The notes: generated by a model from the letters alone, not told the origin. DNA of 64,000 nt from Lachnospiraceae bacterium NE2001 (GCA_900110635.1 FOEK01000005.1:124001-188000), one strand, 5' to 3'. Positions 36,181 through 45,048 are shown, numbered from the stretch's first letter. Numbers and translations are program-made.

Positions 36181-36205
36181 TCTAATTGATTCATATATTT
36201 TTCAC

Positions 36206-36234
36206 TTTACTAATAATATATTTTTTTATATAAT
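36206..36234 (+). promoter_or_regulatory. Promoter for panG-panB
   Basis: TTTACT (36206-36211), 17 bases, TATAAT (36229-36234). The leader to the ATG is about 115 bases and shows no known riboswitch. Confidence 0.6.
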
Positions 36235-36356
36235 CAACGCGGAAATAGGATGGTATTCGAAAGAAACTATACCTGATAAGAGTATCACCAAAACTAAGGA
36301 TAAGCATCACTTCTTTTACTTACGTAGATTTACTGATTAGTGAAGGGGGTGATTGT

Positions 36357-37205
36357 ATGAGGATTGGATTTATAGGAGCTGGTCGAGTAGGCTTCACCAT
36401 GGGCAAGTACCTGAAGCTAAGCGGACTGGAGGTTACAGGCTATTACAGCAGAAACCCGAAGCATGCAGAGGAAGCAGCTACATTTACCGATACTTCTTTT
36501 TACAAGGATGCTTATAAACTTATTGATGAAAGTGATGCTATAATACTTACAGTAAGCGACGGTGCAATCTCTGAGGTGTTCTCTGAGATCAAGTCTTATG
36601 CTGGGCTTGCTGGGAAGATTGTGTGCCACACAAGTGGTTCTCTCGCTTCTTCCGTTTTTACTGATACCGAGTATCAGGTCTATGGTTATTCTATCCATCC
36701 AATATACGCTATCTCTGATAGATATGAGTCGTATAAAGAATTTTCCAATGCATATCTTACAATTGAAGGTGATGAAAAATATCTGGATGAGCTGACTTTG
36801 CTTTTACGTGGTGCAGGTCTTAAGATTGCCAAGATGAGTGGTGATGAAAAAACCAGATATCATGCTGCCTGTGTTATGGCCAGTAATCTCGTATGTGGTA
36901 TGTACGGAGCTGCAGTTGGGACTTTAATCTCTTGTGGCTTTGACAAAGATACTGCAGAGAGTATGTTATCTGAGCTTTTTAAAGCTAATGCTCTTGGTAT
37001 AGTCGAGAAAGGGCTTACAAATCAGCTTACAGGTCCTATTGATAGAAACGATGTTTCTACGGTCACAGCACATCTTGCTACTCTGGATGCTGAACAAAAG
37101 AAGCTCTATGTAGAAGCTTCAAAGCAGGTGCTATCAATTGCAAAAGAAAAGAATCCGGATACAGATTATACGGAAATGGAAAAGATATTAAATAATTTGA
37201 AATAA
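36357..37205 (+). CDS. panG: Rossmann/DUF2520 oxidoreductase, probable ketopantoate reductase PanG
   Basis: A 282-residue NAD(P) oxidoreductase: Rossmann motif GFIGAGRVGFTMG at residues 4-16, then a helical DUF2520 domain (YHAACVMASNLVCGMYGAA; LTGPIDRNDVSTVTAHL). It is not a PanE sequence, yet it directly precedes panB, panC and panD and there is no panE nearby. The PanG family, shown in Francisella and Enterococcus to reduce ketopantoate, is of this type, so it probably makes pantoate with NADPH. The match is from family knowledge and context. The start follows GAAGGGGGTGAT. panB follows after 19 bases. Confidence 0.75.
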   Translation: MRIGFIGAGRVGFTMGKYLKLSGLEVTGYYSRNPKHAEEAATFTDTSFYKDAYKLIDESDAIILTVSDGAISEVFSEIKSYAGLAGKIVCHTSGSLASSVFTDTEYQVYGYSIHPIYAISDRYESYKEFSNAYLTIEGDEKYLDELTLLLRGAGLKIAKMSGDEKTRYHAACVMASNLVCGMYGAAVGTLISCGFDKDTAESMLSELFKANALGIVEKGLTNQLTGPIDRNDVSTVTAHLATLDAEQKKLYVEASKQVLSIAKEKNPDTDYTEMEKILNNLK

Positions 37206-37224
37206 TATATAGGAGGAACAGACC

Positions 37225-38055
37225 ATGAAGAATACAAGTGTTACATTTAAAGAGATGAAGAAAAAAGGCGAGAAGATATCTATGCTTACAGCTTATGATT
37301 ATTCAACAGCAAAGCTTGTTGACAAGGCTGGGATAAATGGAATCCTTGTTGGTGATTCCCTTGGAAATGTTATGCTGGGATATCCAGACACTGTATCTGT
37401 AACAATGGAGGATATGATCCACCACGGTGCTGCAGTGGCAAGAGGTGCAGAGAATTCTCTCGTGGTTATAGATATGCCGTTTATGTCATACCAGGCAAGT
37501 GTGTATGATGCGGTGATAAATGCTGGACGTCTTATGAAGGAAGGACGCGCTGGTGCTGTTAAGCTTGAGGGCGGTGAGGAGATCATTCCTCAGGTTGAAG
37601 CAATTGTTAAAGCAAGTATTCCAGTTATGGGGCATATAGGTCTTACTCCACAGTCTATTAATACACTTGGTGGATATAAGGCTCAGGGACGTGATATTGC
37701 TTCTGCTAAGAAGCTTATCCGTGATGCAAAGCTTCTTGAGGAGGCTGGTGCATTTTCTATAGTACTTGAGTGTGTTCCGGCTGATCTGGCAACTTATGTT
37801 AGTGAACAGCTTTCAATTCCAACTATCGGAATTGGTGGTGGAGCAGGAACTGATGGTCAGATTCTTGTTTATGCTGATATGCTTGCTATGTTCAGTGATT
37901 ACAGACCAAAGTTTGTGAAGAACTTTGCAAATGTTGGTGAAATGATGATGCAGGGCTTCAAGGATTATGATGCTGAGGTTAAGGCTGGGACTTATCCGGC
38001 TGCTGAGCATACTTATGCCATTGATCCAGAGGTGCTTGCTGAGGCTATAAAGTAA
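37225..38055 (+). CDS. panB: Ketopantoate hydroxymethyltransferase
   Basis: Transfers a one-carbon unit from methylene-tetrahydrofolate to 2-oxoisovalerate, giving ketopantoate, the first step of pantothenate synthesis. The 276-residue barrel enzyme has [23 protein letters not shown] (magnesium ligand region), [19 protein letters not shown] and [15 protein letters not shown]. The start follows AGGAGGAACAGACC. It lies between the PanG-like gene and panC. Confidence 0.96.
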   Translation: MKNTSVTFKEMKKKGEKISMLTAYDYSTAKLVDKAGINGILVGDSLGNVMLGYPDTVSVTMEDMIHHGAAVARGAENSLVVIDMPFMSYQASVYDAVINAGRLMKEGRAGAVKLEGGEEIIPQVEAIVKASIPVMGHIGLTPQSINTLGGYKAQGRDIASAKKLIRDAKLLEEAGAFSIVLECVPADLATYVSEQLSIPTIGIGGGAGTDGQILVYADMLAMFSDYRPKFVKNFANVGEMMMQGFKDYDAEVKAGTYPAAEHTYAIDPEVLAEAIK

Positions 38056-38064
38056 AATATTAAC

Positions 38065-38142
38065 GGACGCTTCGCTCGCTAAGCTCTCAGCCACCTCCTT
38101 TGTCGGTGTCTGAATCGCTAAGCGCCGAGACCCATAATGGTC
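38065..38142. repeat. Hairpin-rich intergenic element
   Basis: Contains CGCTTCGCTCGCTAAGC, the interrupted stem TCAG-CACC with GGTG-CTGA, CGCTAAGCGC, and GAGACC/GGTCTC around CATAAT. The CTTCGCTC...CGCTAA wording recurs at 61563-61590. The 229-base gap before panC otherwise holds only a promoter. Confidence 0.5.
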
Positions 38143-38188
38143 TCAGAAATTATTTTTATCAAAATATGCTGAGAAATATAAATAATAT

Positions 38189-38217
38189 TTGTGATAGGAT
38201 TTATATTTTATTATAAC
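38189..38217 (+). promoter_or_regulatory. Putative panC promoter
   Basis: TTGTGA (38189-38194), 17 bases, TATAAC (38212-38217), leaving a leader of about 60 bases. It would allow panC-panD expression apart from panB. Confidence 0.5.
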
Positions 38218-38284
38218 GATATTTTAAGATAATATGTTGGTTATAAAAAATATAAATATATATAAGGATATGGAGGAAAGATAG

Positions 38285-39139
38285 ATGAGTATTAAGGTAG
38301 TACATACAGTTGCAGAGGTTAGGGAGGCTGTTGCAAAATGGAGAAAGAAGGGTGAGACGGTTGGTCTTGTTCCAACTATGGGTTTTCTTCATGCAGGTCA
38401 TCAGTCTCTTATAAAGAGGTCTGTAGAGGATAATGACAGGACGGTTGTAAGTGTTTTTGTTAATCCTACACAGTTTGGTCCCAATGAGGATCTTGAGGCA
38501 TATCCTAGAGATCTGGCAAGAGATACAGCTCTTTGTGAGACAACAGGCGCAGATCTTATATTTAATCCTGATCCAGAAGAAATGTATGGCGATGGTTTTG
38601 TGAGCTTCGTGGATATGAATGGTCTTACTAATCATCTTTGTGGATTATCGAGGCCTGTACATTTCAGAGGTGTATGTACTGTTGTTACTAAGCTTTTTAA
38701 TATAGTTGGTCCAGACAGGGCATATTTTGGTCAGAAGGATGCACAGCAGCTGGCTGTGGTTAAAAGGATGGTTAAGGACCTGAATATGCCTCTGGACATT
38801 GTTGGTTGTCCAATAGTCAGAGAGACTGATGGTCTTGCTATGAGTTCCCGTAATACATATATGAACGTTGATGAGAGAAATGCTGCTCTTATCCTTAGCA
38901 AGTCTGTTAAACTTGGACAGCAGCTTGTAGAAGATGGTGAGCGTGATGCTTCAGTGGTTCGTTCCAAGATGATAGAGCTGCTTGAGTCTGAACCAATGGC
39001 TGAGGTTGAATATGTAAATGTTGTAAATAACCTGACAATGGAAGATATCGATGTGATCACTGGAGATATCCTAGTAGCCATTGCAGTTAAGATCAATAAC
39101 AAAGTTAGACTCATCGACAACTTTATGATGACAGTATAA
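38285..39139 (+). CDS. panC: Pantothenate synthetase
   Basis: Joins pantoate and beta-alanine with ATP. The 284-residue enzyme has the nucleotidyltransferase motifs PTMGFLHAGHQSLI (HxGH near residue 38) and the KMSKS-like LAMSSRNTYM, plus FVNPTQFG and FGQKDAQQL. The start follows ATGGAGGAAAGAT. panD, which supplies beta-alanine, follows after a REP-like element. Confidence 0.96.
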   Translation: MSIKVVHTVAEVREAVAKWRKKGETVGLVPTMGFLHAGHQSLIKRSVEDNDRTVVSVFVNPTQFGPNEDLEAYPRDLARDTALCETTGADLIFNPDPEEMYGDGFVSFVDMNGLTNHLCGLSRPVHFRGVCTVVTKLFNIVGPDRAYFGQKDAQQLAVVKRMVKDLNMPLDIVGCPIVRETDGLAMSSRNTYMNVDERNAALILSKSVKLGQQLVEDGERDASVVRSKMIELLESEPMAEVEYVNVVNNLTMEDIDVITGDILVAIAVKINNKVRLIDNFMMTV

Positions 39140-39140
39140 A

Positions 39141-39195
39141 GTGCAATGGGGTCTGTCCCCATTGCACATAGGTGTGTCCCTGATTGCACATTTTG
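39141..39195. repeat. REP-like palindrome, TGCAATGGGG type
   Basis: GTGCAATGGGG (39141-39151), loop TCTGT, CCCCATTGCAC (39157-39167), then the tail ATAGGTGTGTCCCTGATTGCACA. The same element, with an insert in the loop, is at 61546-61650. It has no T-run, so it is not a standard terminator. Confidence 0.8.
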
Positions 39196-39241
39196 TGTAA
39201 ATATCTTAAGTGAATTGTTATAGAGAGGAAAGGTTAGATAT

Positions 39242-39631
39242 ATGCTAGGAACATATTTGAAGTCAAAAATTCATAGGGCTGTTGTTACCCAGGCGGCTCT
39301 TGACTATGTAGGAAGTATTACGGTTGATGAAGCACTTATGGAGGCTTGCGGAATCATTGAGTATGAGAAGGTTCAGGTTGCTGATGTAGATAACGGCAAT
39401 CGTCTTGAAACCTATGTTATTGCAGGAGAGAGAGGTTCTGGTGTCATTTGTCTGAATGGTGCTGCTGCAAGACTTGTTAATGAGGGCGACAAGGTTATCA
39501 TTATGAGTTATGCTCAGATGACTCCAGAAGAGTTTGCGGAGAATCCTCCAAAGGTAGTGTTTGTTAATAAGAAAAATGAGATTGTCAGAGTAACACGTTA
39601 CGAGAAACACGGACAGCTCTTCGATATATAG
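39242..39631 (+). CDS. panD: Aspartate 1-decarboxylase proenzyme
   Basis: Pyruvoyl enzyme making beta-alanine from aspartate for pantothenate. The 129-residue proenzyme has the self-cleavage site Gly24-Ser25 (YVGSITVDE), where Ser25 becomes the pyruvoyl group; Lys9 and Tyr22 are also present, then NGAAARL. The start follows GAGGAAAGGTTAGAT. Confidence 0.96.
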   Translation: MLGTYLKSKIHRAVVTQAALDYVGSITVDEALMEACGIIEYEKVQVADVDNGNRLETYVIAGERGSGVICLNGAAARLVNEGDKVIIMSYAQMTPEEFAENPPKVVFVNKKNEIVRVTRYEKHGQLFDI

Positions 39632-39635
39632 AATA

Positions 39636-39660
39636 AAGACAGGGGACGGTTCTCTGTCTT
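39636..39660. repeat. REP-like palindrome, AAGACAGGGGACGG type (forward)
   Basis: AAGACAG (39636-39642) and CTGTCTT (39654-39660) enclose GGGACGGTTCT. The reverse complement is found at 51805-51829 with one difference in 25 bases. Confidence 0.75.
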
Positions 39661-39678
39661 CTAGTGAGGGATATGATT

Positions 39679-40932
39679 ATGCTTAAAGGAAAGAATATAT
39701 TGCTTGGTGTAACTGGCGGAATAGCAGCTTACAAGATGGCTGATGTGGCGAGCCTTCTTGTAAAGCAGGGGGCAGACGTCCACGTGGTTATGACTGAAAA
39801 TGCAACGAAGTTTATACCAGCAGAGACATTTCAGGTGCTTACAAAGAATAAAGTTTATGTTGATGTGTTCGATGAGAATACAGATGACTATGTAAATGTA
39901 CCGCATATTTCCCTTGGTACCAGTGCGGACTGTGTTCTTATTGCTCCGGCGACGGCTGATGTGATTGGTAAGATAGCAAATGGTATAGCGGACGATATGG
40001 TTACAACAACAGTGCTTCCTGCCAGATGTCCTATACTTATCGCACCTTCCATGAATGTATATATGCTTGAAAATCCCATTGTTCAGGACAATATAGCGAA
40101 GCTGAAGAAGTTTGGTTATACGATAATTGAACCTGCCAGTGGCCATCTTGCTTGTGGCTATGATGGAAAGGGCAAACTGCCTCAACCTGAGGTTCTTGTG
40201 GAAAATGTTTTATATGCCGCTGCGAAAGAGAAGGATCTGGCTGGAAAGAAGGTTCTTGTTGATGCGGGCCCTACTCAGGAAGCAATCGATCCTGTTAGAT
40301 ATATAACTAATCATTCGTCTGGTAAGATGGGTTATGCGGTAGCCAGGGTTGCTGCAATGAGAGGTGCAGAGGTAACTCTAGTTTCTGGACCTACGAACCT
40401 TAGCACTCCTATTGGTGTTAAGAGGATTGATGTTGTATCAGCTGAAGATATGTACAATGCTATGGTGGATGAAGCTCTTGATAGTGATATAATCGTTATG
40501 TCTGCTGCAGTGGCTGATTTTACTCCTGAAACTGTGGCTGATAACAAGATTAAAAAGAGTGGCGATGATGAAGGAATGGTGATACCGCTTGTTAGAACCA
40601 AGGATATACTTAAAACGCTTGGAACAATGAAGGATTCATCGGGTACATTTGATATAACAGATGACAGCCTTAAGATGGAGGATAAAAAGCAGATAATAGT
40701 TGGTTTTTCTATGGAGACAGAGAATCTTCTTGAAAACTCGAGAAAAAAGCTGGATTCAAAGAATGCTGATATGATCTGTGCTAACAGTCTTACGACAGAA
40801 GGTGCTGGTTATCAGGTAGATACTAATATTGTTACGATGATAACTAAAAATGAAATGATACAGCTTCCGCTTTTATCCAAGGATGAGGTAGCTGACAGGA
40901 TTCTTGATAAAGTAAAACAACTTATGGTATAA
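39679..40932 (+). CDS. coaBC: Bifunctional phosphopantothenoylcysteine decarboxylase / phosphopantothenate-cysteine ligase
   Basis: Carries out two central steps of coenzyme A synthesis. The 417-residue protein has an N-terminal flavin decarboxylase half (LLGVTGGIAAYK; VPHISLG with the active His; APATADVIGKIANGIADD; APSMNVYM) and a C-terminal ligase half from about residue 190 (VDAGPTQEAIDPVRYITN; GKMGYAVA; AAVADFTP). The ATG at 39679 lies 8 bases after GAGGG; earlier GTG/ATG codons overlap that site. It follows the pan genes. Confidence 0.95.
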   Translation: MLKGKNILLGVTGGIAAYKMADVASLLVKQGADVHVVMTENATKFIPAETFQVLTKNKVYVDVFDENTDDYVNVPHISLGTSADCVLIAPATADVIGKIANGIADDMVTTTVLPARCPILIAPSMNVYMLENPIVQDNIAKLKKFGYTIIEPASGHLACGYDGKGKLPQPEVLVENVLYAAAKEKDLAGKKVLVDAGPTQEAIDPVRYITNHSSGKMGYAVARVAAMRGAEVTLVSGPTNLSTPIGVKRIDVVSAEDMYNAMVDEALDSDIIVMSAAVADFTPETVADNKIKKSGDDEGMVIPLVRTKDILKTLGTMKDSSGTFDITDDSLKMEDKKQIIVGFSMETENLLENSRKKLDSKNADMICANSLTTEGAGYQVDTNIVTMITKNEMIQLPLLSKDEVADRILDKVKQLMV

Positions 40933-40944
40933 TTTTAACCAGAA

Positions 40945-40978
40945 AGCACGCTTTATGTGGCTTCACATAAGGTGTGCT
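40945..40978 (+). terminator. Hairpin after coaBC
   Basis: AGCACGCTTTATGTG pairs with CACATAAGGTGTGCT around a GCTT loop: 15 pairs including G-U. Only a weak T-rich tail follows. Confidence 0.6.
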
Positions 40979-41049
40979 ATTCTTATATCCAGAACTAGCT
41001 TATATGTTTAAGCGATGGTGTTATATATGGAGAAGGAGGCGATATAAGG

Positions 41050-42966
41050 ATGAATTGGGGTATCAGAAAAAGAACAAAATCGGTATTTGCGCTAGTTCTA
41101 TCAGCATTTTTTGTTTTATCTAATGTTAATATCTCTAATGCTGAGGTTATCTATATGGATAATGTAACTGAAGAGATGACGGACGCGGCTTACTGGTATA
41201 ATAAAACAGAGGATCCATATAAGGTTCTTGCTACCTGGGATGAGATAAATGCAATTAATAATGATATTATTGCTGAGTCAGGAACCAGTGTGGCTGATAT
41301 CAGGAATCTTGATGAATATATTGATGGCATTTCACTTAACCAGCAGCTGCTTGAAATGGCGGATAGTGATATAACGTATTTTCTTAATCAGGCTTCTACC
41401 ATGTATACAAATGGTGGTGCAGTTCTGACAAAAGAATCCTTTGCTAAAGTAAGAGAGAATACGCAGAATCCAAATGCTGAAGCCAAGCAGAAGATAAAGT
41501 ATGGAATAGTAACAACCAGAACTACGCTGAATGCATTGCCAACAGATATGATGATCCTTGATGAAGAGACGGATTATAATTTCGATTATCTGTATCTTTC
41601 GGCTATCAATATAAATGATCCTGTTGTTATCAGATCTGTATCAAAGGATGGAAAATATTACTATGTTATCTGCAGCTATCTGAAGGGATGGATCAATGCT
41701 GAAGATGTGGCAATCTGCAAGGATAAGGCAGAGTGGCTGGATGCCTGGGATATATCTCCGGATAAAGTGTTTGTTGTATATGGCGATAAGGTTATCACAG
41801 AAGAAACCAGAGTGTCTCCAGAGTTATCAAATATAACTATGGGAATGGGAACAATTCTGAAAGTGGCAGATAAGTCTGAGTACACTAAACTTGTATCAAA
41901 CAGATCTCCATATTATAACTATGTGGTTTGGATGCCAATAAGAAATGAGGATGGCAGTTACAAGAAGAGCTTATGCCTCATATCTAAACACGCTAAAGTA
42001 AAAGAGGGATATTTGCCTCTTAACTCGAAAAATCTGGCAAGCGTTGCATTTAACACACTTGGTAATACCTATGGCTGGGGCGGAATGCTAAGTTCAAATG
42101 ATTGTTCCGGTTATGTTAGAGATATCTACAGATGCTTTGGCTTTAATCTGGCTAGAAATACAACCTGGCAGATAAATCAGCCGGTTAAAAAGTATGATGT
42201 TTCCGAGTTTACAACTGAGGATAAAGAGAAGCTTCTTAGTCATATACCTCTTGGTTCTATACTTCTTTGGGGTGGACACGAGATGATGTATCTTGGTTCT
42301 GAGAATGGCAAGTTTTACGTTATTAACTCTGTCAGCTCGGTTAAGAGGCCTGATGGCCAGGGGAACAGAGTTAGAAATGTTATATTAAATACAATAGATA
42401 TTACCAGGCCAAATGGTATCTCCTGGCTTGATACTATTACAACTGTAGAGATTCCTTTTATTGGAAAGAACAGTCCTGATTATGAAAAAGATTTTATGGC
42501 TGATCCTCCTGCTGAAGAACCTGATGCATCAGAACAGACAACTGAAGATCCTTCTGCTTCAGATGCGGCAAAGGACAACCCAGCTTACAGTAATGAATGG
42601 AGAAATGGCCAGTGGTATGGATTAAATGGTAGTGCAAGCTATAAACCAATAGGCTCCTGGAAGAGTAATAAGAATGGCTGGTGGTATGAGGATAGTTCTG
42701 GGTGGTATGCTGTATCTTCCTGGCAGAAAATTGATGGTGACTGGTATTACTTTGATGCTGAAGGTTATATGGCTGCTGAAGAGTGGATTGGCGGCTATTG
42801 GTTAAATAAAGATGGAAAATGGACCTATGAGCACACAGCTTCCTGGAAAAAATCAAGTAAGGGCTGGTGGTTTGGTGATACCTCCGGGTGGTATGCTAAG
42901 TCTGAATATGTGAAGATAGACGGAACTAGATATTATTTCAAGAGTAATGGTATCTTAAAAGAATAA
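41050..42966 (+). CDS. Secreted NlpC/P60 cell-wall hydrolase with choline-binding-like repeats
   Basis: A 638-residue exported protein. Signal peptide (about 1-32, cut after ISNA); N-terminal helical region; SH3-like domains (about 150-320, with YYVICSYLKGWINAEDVAICK); NlpC/P60 peptidase with catalytic Cys352 (SSNDCSGYVRDIYRCFG) and His410 (GGHEMMYLG); acidic linker (about 485-510); then GW-type wall-binding repeats (SNKNGWWYEDSSGWYAVSSW, DGDWYYFDAEGYMA, KSSKGWWFGDTSGWYAKSEY). It probably cuts peptide cross-links in peptidoglycan, like YkfC-type endopeptidases. The start follows GAAGGAGGCGATATAAGG. It appears monocistronic. Confidence 0.92.
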   Translation: MNWGIRKRTKSVFALVLSAFFVLSNVNISNAEVIYMDNVTEEMTDAAYWYNKTEDPYKVLATWDEINAINNDIIAESGTSVADIRNLDEYIDGISLNQQLLEMADSDITYFLNQASTMYTNGGAVLTKESFAKVRENTQNPNAEAKQKIKYGIVTTRTTLNALPTDMMILDEETDYNFDYLYLSAININDPVVIRSVSKDGKYYYVICSYLKGWINAEDVAICKDKAEWLDAWDISPDKVFVVYGDKVITEETRVSPELSNITMGMGTILKVADKSEYTKLVSNRSPYYNYVVWMPIRNEDGSYKKSLCLISKHAKVKEGYLPLNSKNLASVAFNTLGNTYGWGGMLSSNDCSGYVRDIYRCFGFNLARNTTWQINQPVKKYDVSEFTTEDKEKLLSHIPLGSILLWGGHEMMYLGSENGKFYVINSVSSVKRPDGQGNRVRNVILNTIDITRPNGISWLDTITTVEIPFIGKNSPDYEKDFMADPPAEEPDASEQTTEDPSASDAAKDNPAYSNEWRNGQWYGLNGSASYKPIGSWKSNKNGWWYEDSSGWYAVSSWQKIDGDWYYFDAEGYMAAEEWIGGYWLNKDGKWTYEHTASWKKSSKGWWFGDTSGWYAKSEYVKIDGTRYYFKSNGILKE

Positions 42967-42990
42967 TATATAGTAAATGAACCCAGTTTA

Positions 42991-43034
42991 TGTTAAAATG
43001 GTGTGGTATGTGAAAACATACCACATCTTTTTTT
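42991..43034 (+). promoter_or_regulatory. pyrE promoter (-10) and leader hairpin with T-run
   Basis: TG-T-TAAAAT (42991-42999) is an extended -10. Right at the expected start, TGTGGTATG (43002-43010) pairs with CATACCACA (43017-43025), followed by TCTTTTTTT, then the ribosome site GGAGGT. The hairpin could end the upstream transcript or act as a pyrE attenuator. Confidence 0.55.
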
Positions 43035-43047
43035 GGAGGTACTAACT

Positions 43048-43707
43048 TTGGAAGGATACAAAAAAGAATTTGTAGATTTTATGCTTGATTCAAACGTTTT
43101 GAAGTTTGGCGATTTTACTCTGAAGAGTGGAAGAAAGTCTCCATTTTTCATGAATGCTGGACTTTATGTTACTGGTACACAGCTTATGAAGCTGGGTGAG
43201 TACTATGCAACAGCAATACATAATACATATGGTGATGATTTTGATGTGGTTTTCGGACCAGCTTATAAGGGTATTCCAATCAGTGTTGTTACAGCAGTAG
43301 CGTATAGCAAACTGTACGGCAAAGAGATAAGATATTGTTCAAACCGTAAGGAGGCTAAGGATCACGGTGATGCTGGTATCCTTCTTGGCAGTCCGATCAA
43401 GGATGGCGACAGAATCGTTGTGGTTGAGGATGTTACAACCTCTGGTAAGTCCATGGAAGAGACGATTCCAATTGTCAAGGCTCAGGGTGATGTTACCATC
43501 GTAGGTCTTATGGTTTCACTCAATAGATGTGAGAGAGGAAAGGGTGACAAAGGTGCCCTTGATGAGATAAAAGATCTCTACGGTTTTGATACAGCTGCAA
43601 TCGTAAGTATGGATGAGGTGGTTGATTATCTTGTAGAAAAAGGTATGATCGACGACGAACTAAAGTCACGTATCGATGCATACTACGCAGAATATGGAAT
43701 CAAATAA
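43048..43707 (+). CDS. pyrE: Orotate phosphoribosyltransferase
   Basis: Converts orotate and PRPP to orotidine 5'-phosphate in pyrimidine synthesis. The 219-residue protein has DFTLKSGRKSPFFMNAG near residue 20, GPAYKGIPI, YCSNRKEAKDHGDAG and the PRPP loop VVVEDVTTSGKSMEE. The TTG start is 7 bases after GGAGGT; an upstream in-frame ATG lies in the leader hairpin. No other pyr genes are in the window. Confidence 0.95.
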   Translation: MEGYKKEFVDFMLDSNVLKFGDFTLKSGRKSPFFMNAGLYVTGTQLMKLGEYYATAIHNTYGDDFDVVFGPAYKGIPISVVTAVAYSKLYGKEIRYCSNRKEAKDHGDAGILLGSPIKDGDRIVVVEDVTTSGKSMEETIPIVKAQGDVTIVGLMVSLNRCERGKGDKGALDEIKDLYGFDTAAIVSMDEVVDYLVEKGMIDDELKSRIDAYYAEYGIK

Positions 43708-43727
43708 CTAGATGGAGGTAGATGAAA

Positions 43728-43877
43728 ATGGAGAAAGTATATAAGGTTTTAAAGAATGCTGGTGCTTCAAATATTACGGTTGGCGTATTACTTATTGTGA
43801 TAGGTGTTACTCTTGGTATTATCAATATTATTTCAGGAGCATCACTGCTTAGAAACCGCAGAAATATATTGTTTTAA
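43728..43877 (+). CDS. Small single-pass membrane protein (49 residues)
   Basis: A short gene behind GGAGG (43714-43718), with start ATG at 43728 (another ATG is two codons upstream). The 49-residue product has a charged N-terminus (MEKVYKVLKNAG), one hydrophobic helix (NITVGVLLIVIGVTLGIINI) and a basic end (LLRNRRNILF). It lies 20 bases after pyrE and 57 before the patatin gene. I do not recognise a function; the ribosome site, composition and spacing support a real gene. Confidence 0.65.
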   Translation: MEKVYKVLKNAGASNITVGVLLIVIGVTLGIINIISGASLLRNRRNILF

Positions 43878-43934
43878 TTTGATAGTCTGTTAGGATTTGG
43901 ACTATTTGTTTTTTGATTTAAGGAAGTGTTAGAA

Positions 43935-44801
43935 GTGAGTAAGGATTTAGGAATTGTAGTAGAAGGCGGCGGTATGCGTGGAATATACGCTGCTGGTGTT
44001 TTGGATGAAATGCTTCTCCGCGGCATAGTTGCTGATGGTCTTGTTGGTGTATCTGCGGGTATAATTCATGGTATATCATATGTTTCCAACCAGTGCGGAC
44101 GTAATATCAGATATACACTGAAATATCGTGATAATAAGCGCTTTATGAGCATGTCTTCTTTTTTTAAGACTGGAAATATCTGTGAAACAGAGTTTTGCTA
44201 CGATGAGATTCCATACAAGCTTAGCAGGTTTGATTTTGAAACCTTTAAAGAGAGGGCTGAATATATCAAAACATATTCGGTTGTTACAAGTCTGGAGACT
44301 GGAAAGGCGGAGTATATTAGACTTCACGATCTAGAAACTCAGATGGACGCTGTGAGAGCTTCTGCGTCACTTCCGCTTATTTCTGAAAATGTTGAATATA
44401 ATGGCAGGTTCTATCTGGATGGAGGTACGGCTGATAGTATACCTCTTGGTTTTATGCTTGAACATGGATATAAAAAGAACATTGTGATTTTAACTAGACC
44501 GGAAGGGTATGTAAAAAAGGCTGATAGTACATTTCCACTTCTTAAAGCCAAATATAAAGATTATCCTGCTTATGTTGAAGCTTGTCGAAACAGGCATTTT
44601 ATGTATAATGATGAACTGGCTCTGGTGGAACACACGGAGAAAGCGGGAGATGCTCTAGTTATAAGGCCTAGCAGAAGTGTAAAGGTTGGTAGAGCTGAAT
44701 CAAAAACTGATAGAATAAAACGTATGTATAAGCTTGGTCGTTTTGATGCTAAGAATATTTTTGATTCAGGCAAATATGAGGATTTTATTAAAGATATATA
44801 G
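43935..44801 (+). CDS. Patatin-like phospholipase
   Basis: A 288-residue lipid hydrolase of the patatin/RssA group. It has the oxyanion loop EGGGMRGIYAAGVLD, the nucleophile elbow GVSAG (serine) and the catalytic Asp in YLDGGTADSIPLG, i.e. a full Ser-Asp dyad. It has no signal peptide, so it acts on membrane lipids from the cytoplasm. The GTG start is 8 bases after AAGGAAG. The tRNA-Gly promoter begins about 70 bases after the stop. Confidence 0.9.
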   Translation: MSKDLGIVVEGGGMRGIYAAGVLDEMLLRGIVADGLVGVSAGIIHGISYVSNQCGRNIRYTLKYRDNKRFMSMSSFFKTGNICETEFCYDEIPYKLSRFDFETFKERAEYIKTYSVVTSLETGKAEYIRLHDLETQMDAVRASASLPLISENVEYNGRFYLDGGTADSIPLGFMLEHGYKKNIVILTRPEGYVKKADSTFPLLKAKYKDYPAYVEACRNRHFMYNDELALVEHTEKAGDALVIRPSRSVKVGRAESKTDRIKRMYKLGRFDAKNIFDSGKYEDFIKDI

Positions 44802-44870
44802 AAGTAAAACAGGATATAACAGGATATAATTGGAAAATTAAAAAAAGTTTTAAAAAATTGAAAAAAACAT

Positions 44871-44899
44871 TTGACGAGTGTCACAATATGTGATATTAT
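44871..44899 (+). promoter_or_regulatory. tRNA-Gly promoter
   Basis: TTGACG (44871-44876), 17 bases, TATTAT (44894-44899), extended TGA before the -10. The transcript would start about 23 bases before the tRNA. Confidence 0.8.
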
Positions 44900-44928
44900 A
44901 CCCTCTGTTGTGACGACAAGTCATATGT

Positions 44929-45000
<72 letters not shown>

Positions 45001-45007
45001 TTTTGTT

Positions 45008-45048
45008 TGTAGAAAAAGAGGGAGTATTAAACTCCCTCTTTTTCTACA
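45008..45048. terminator. Terminator after tRNA-Gly, usable on both strands
   Basis: An 18-base-pair stem from TGTAGAAAAAGAGGGAGT to its complement around ATTAA; the right arm includes CTTTTTCT. Two more small hairpins (45050-45074 GCAGAACGCGT/ACGCGCTCTGC; 45084-45101 ATAAAAC/GTTTTAT followed by T-run) lie before the next gene. Confidence 0.85.

Noticed and set aside
36134-36340. 68-residue plus-strand frame after the hybrid kinase
   Set aside because: It starts inside the kinase gene, has no ribosome site and overlaps the panG promoter.
36235-36356. Riboswitch (T-box or other) in the panG leader
   Set aside because: No T-box core, pan-type or other conserved riboswitch element could be found in the leader.
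39141-39167. Intrinsic terminator of panC
   Set aside because: Stem is strong but there is no T-run, and the same element occurs elsewhere, so it is treated as a repeat.
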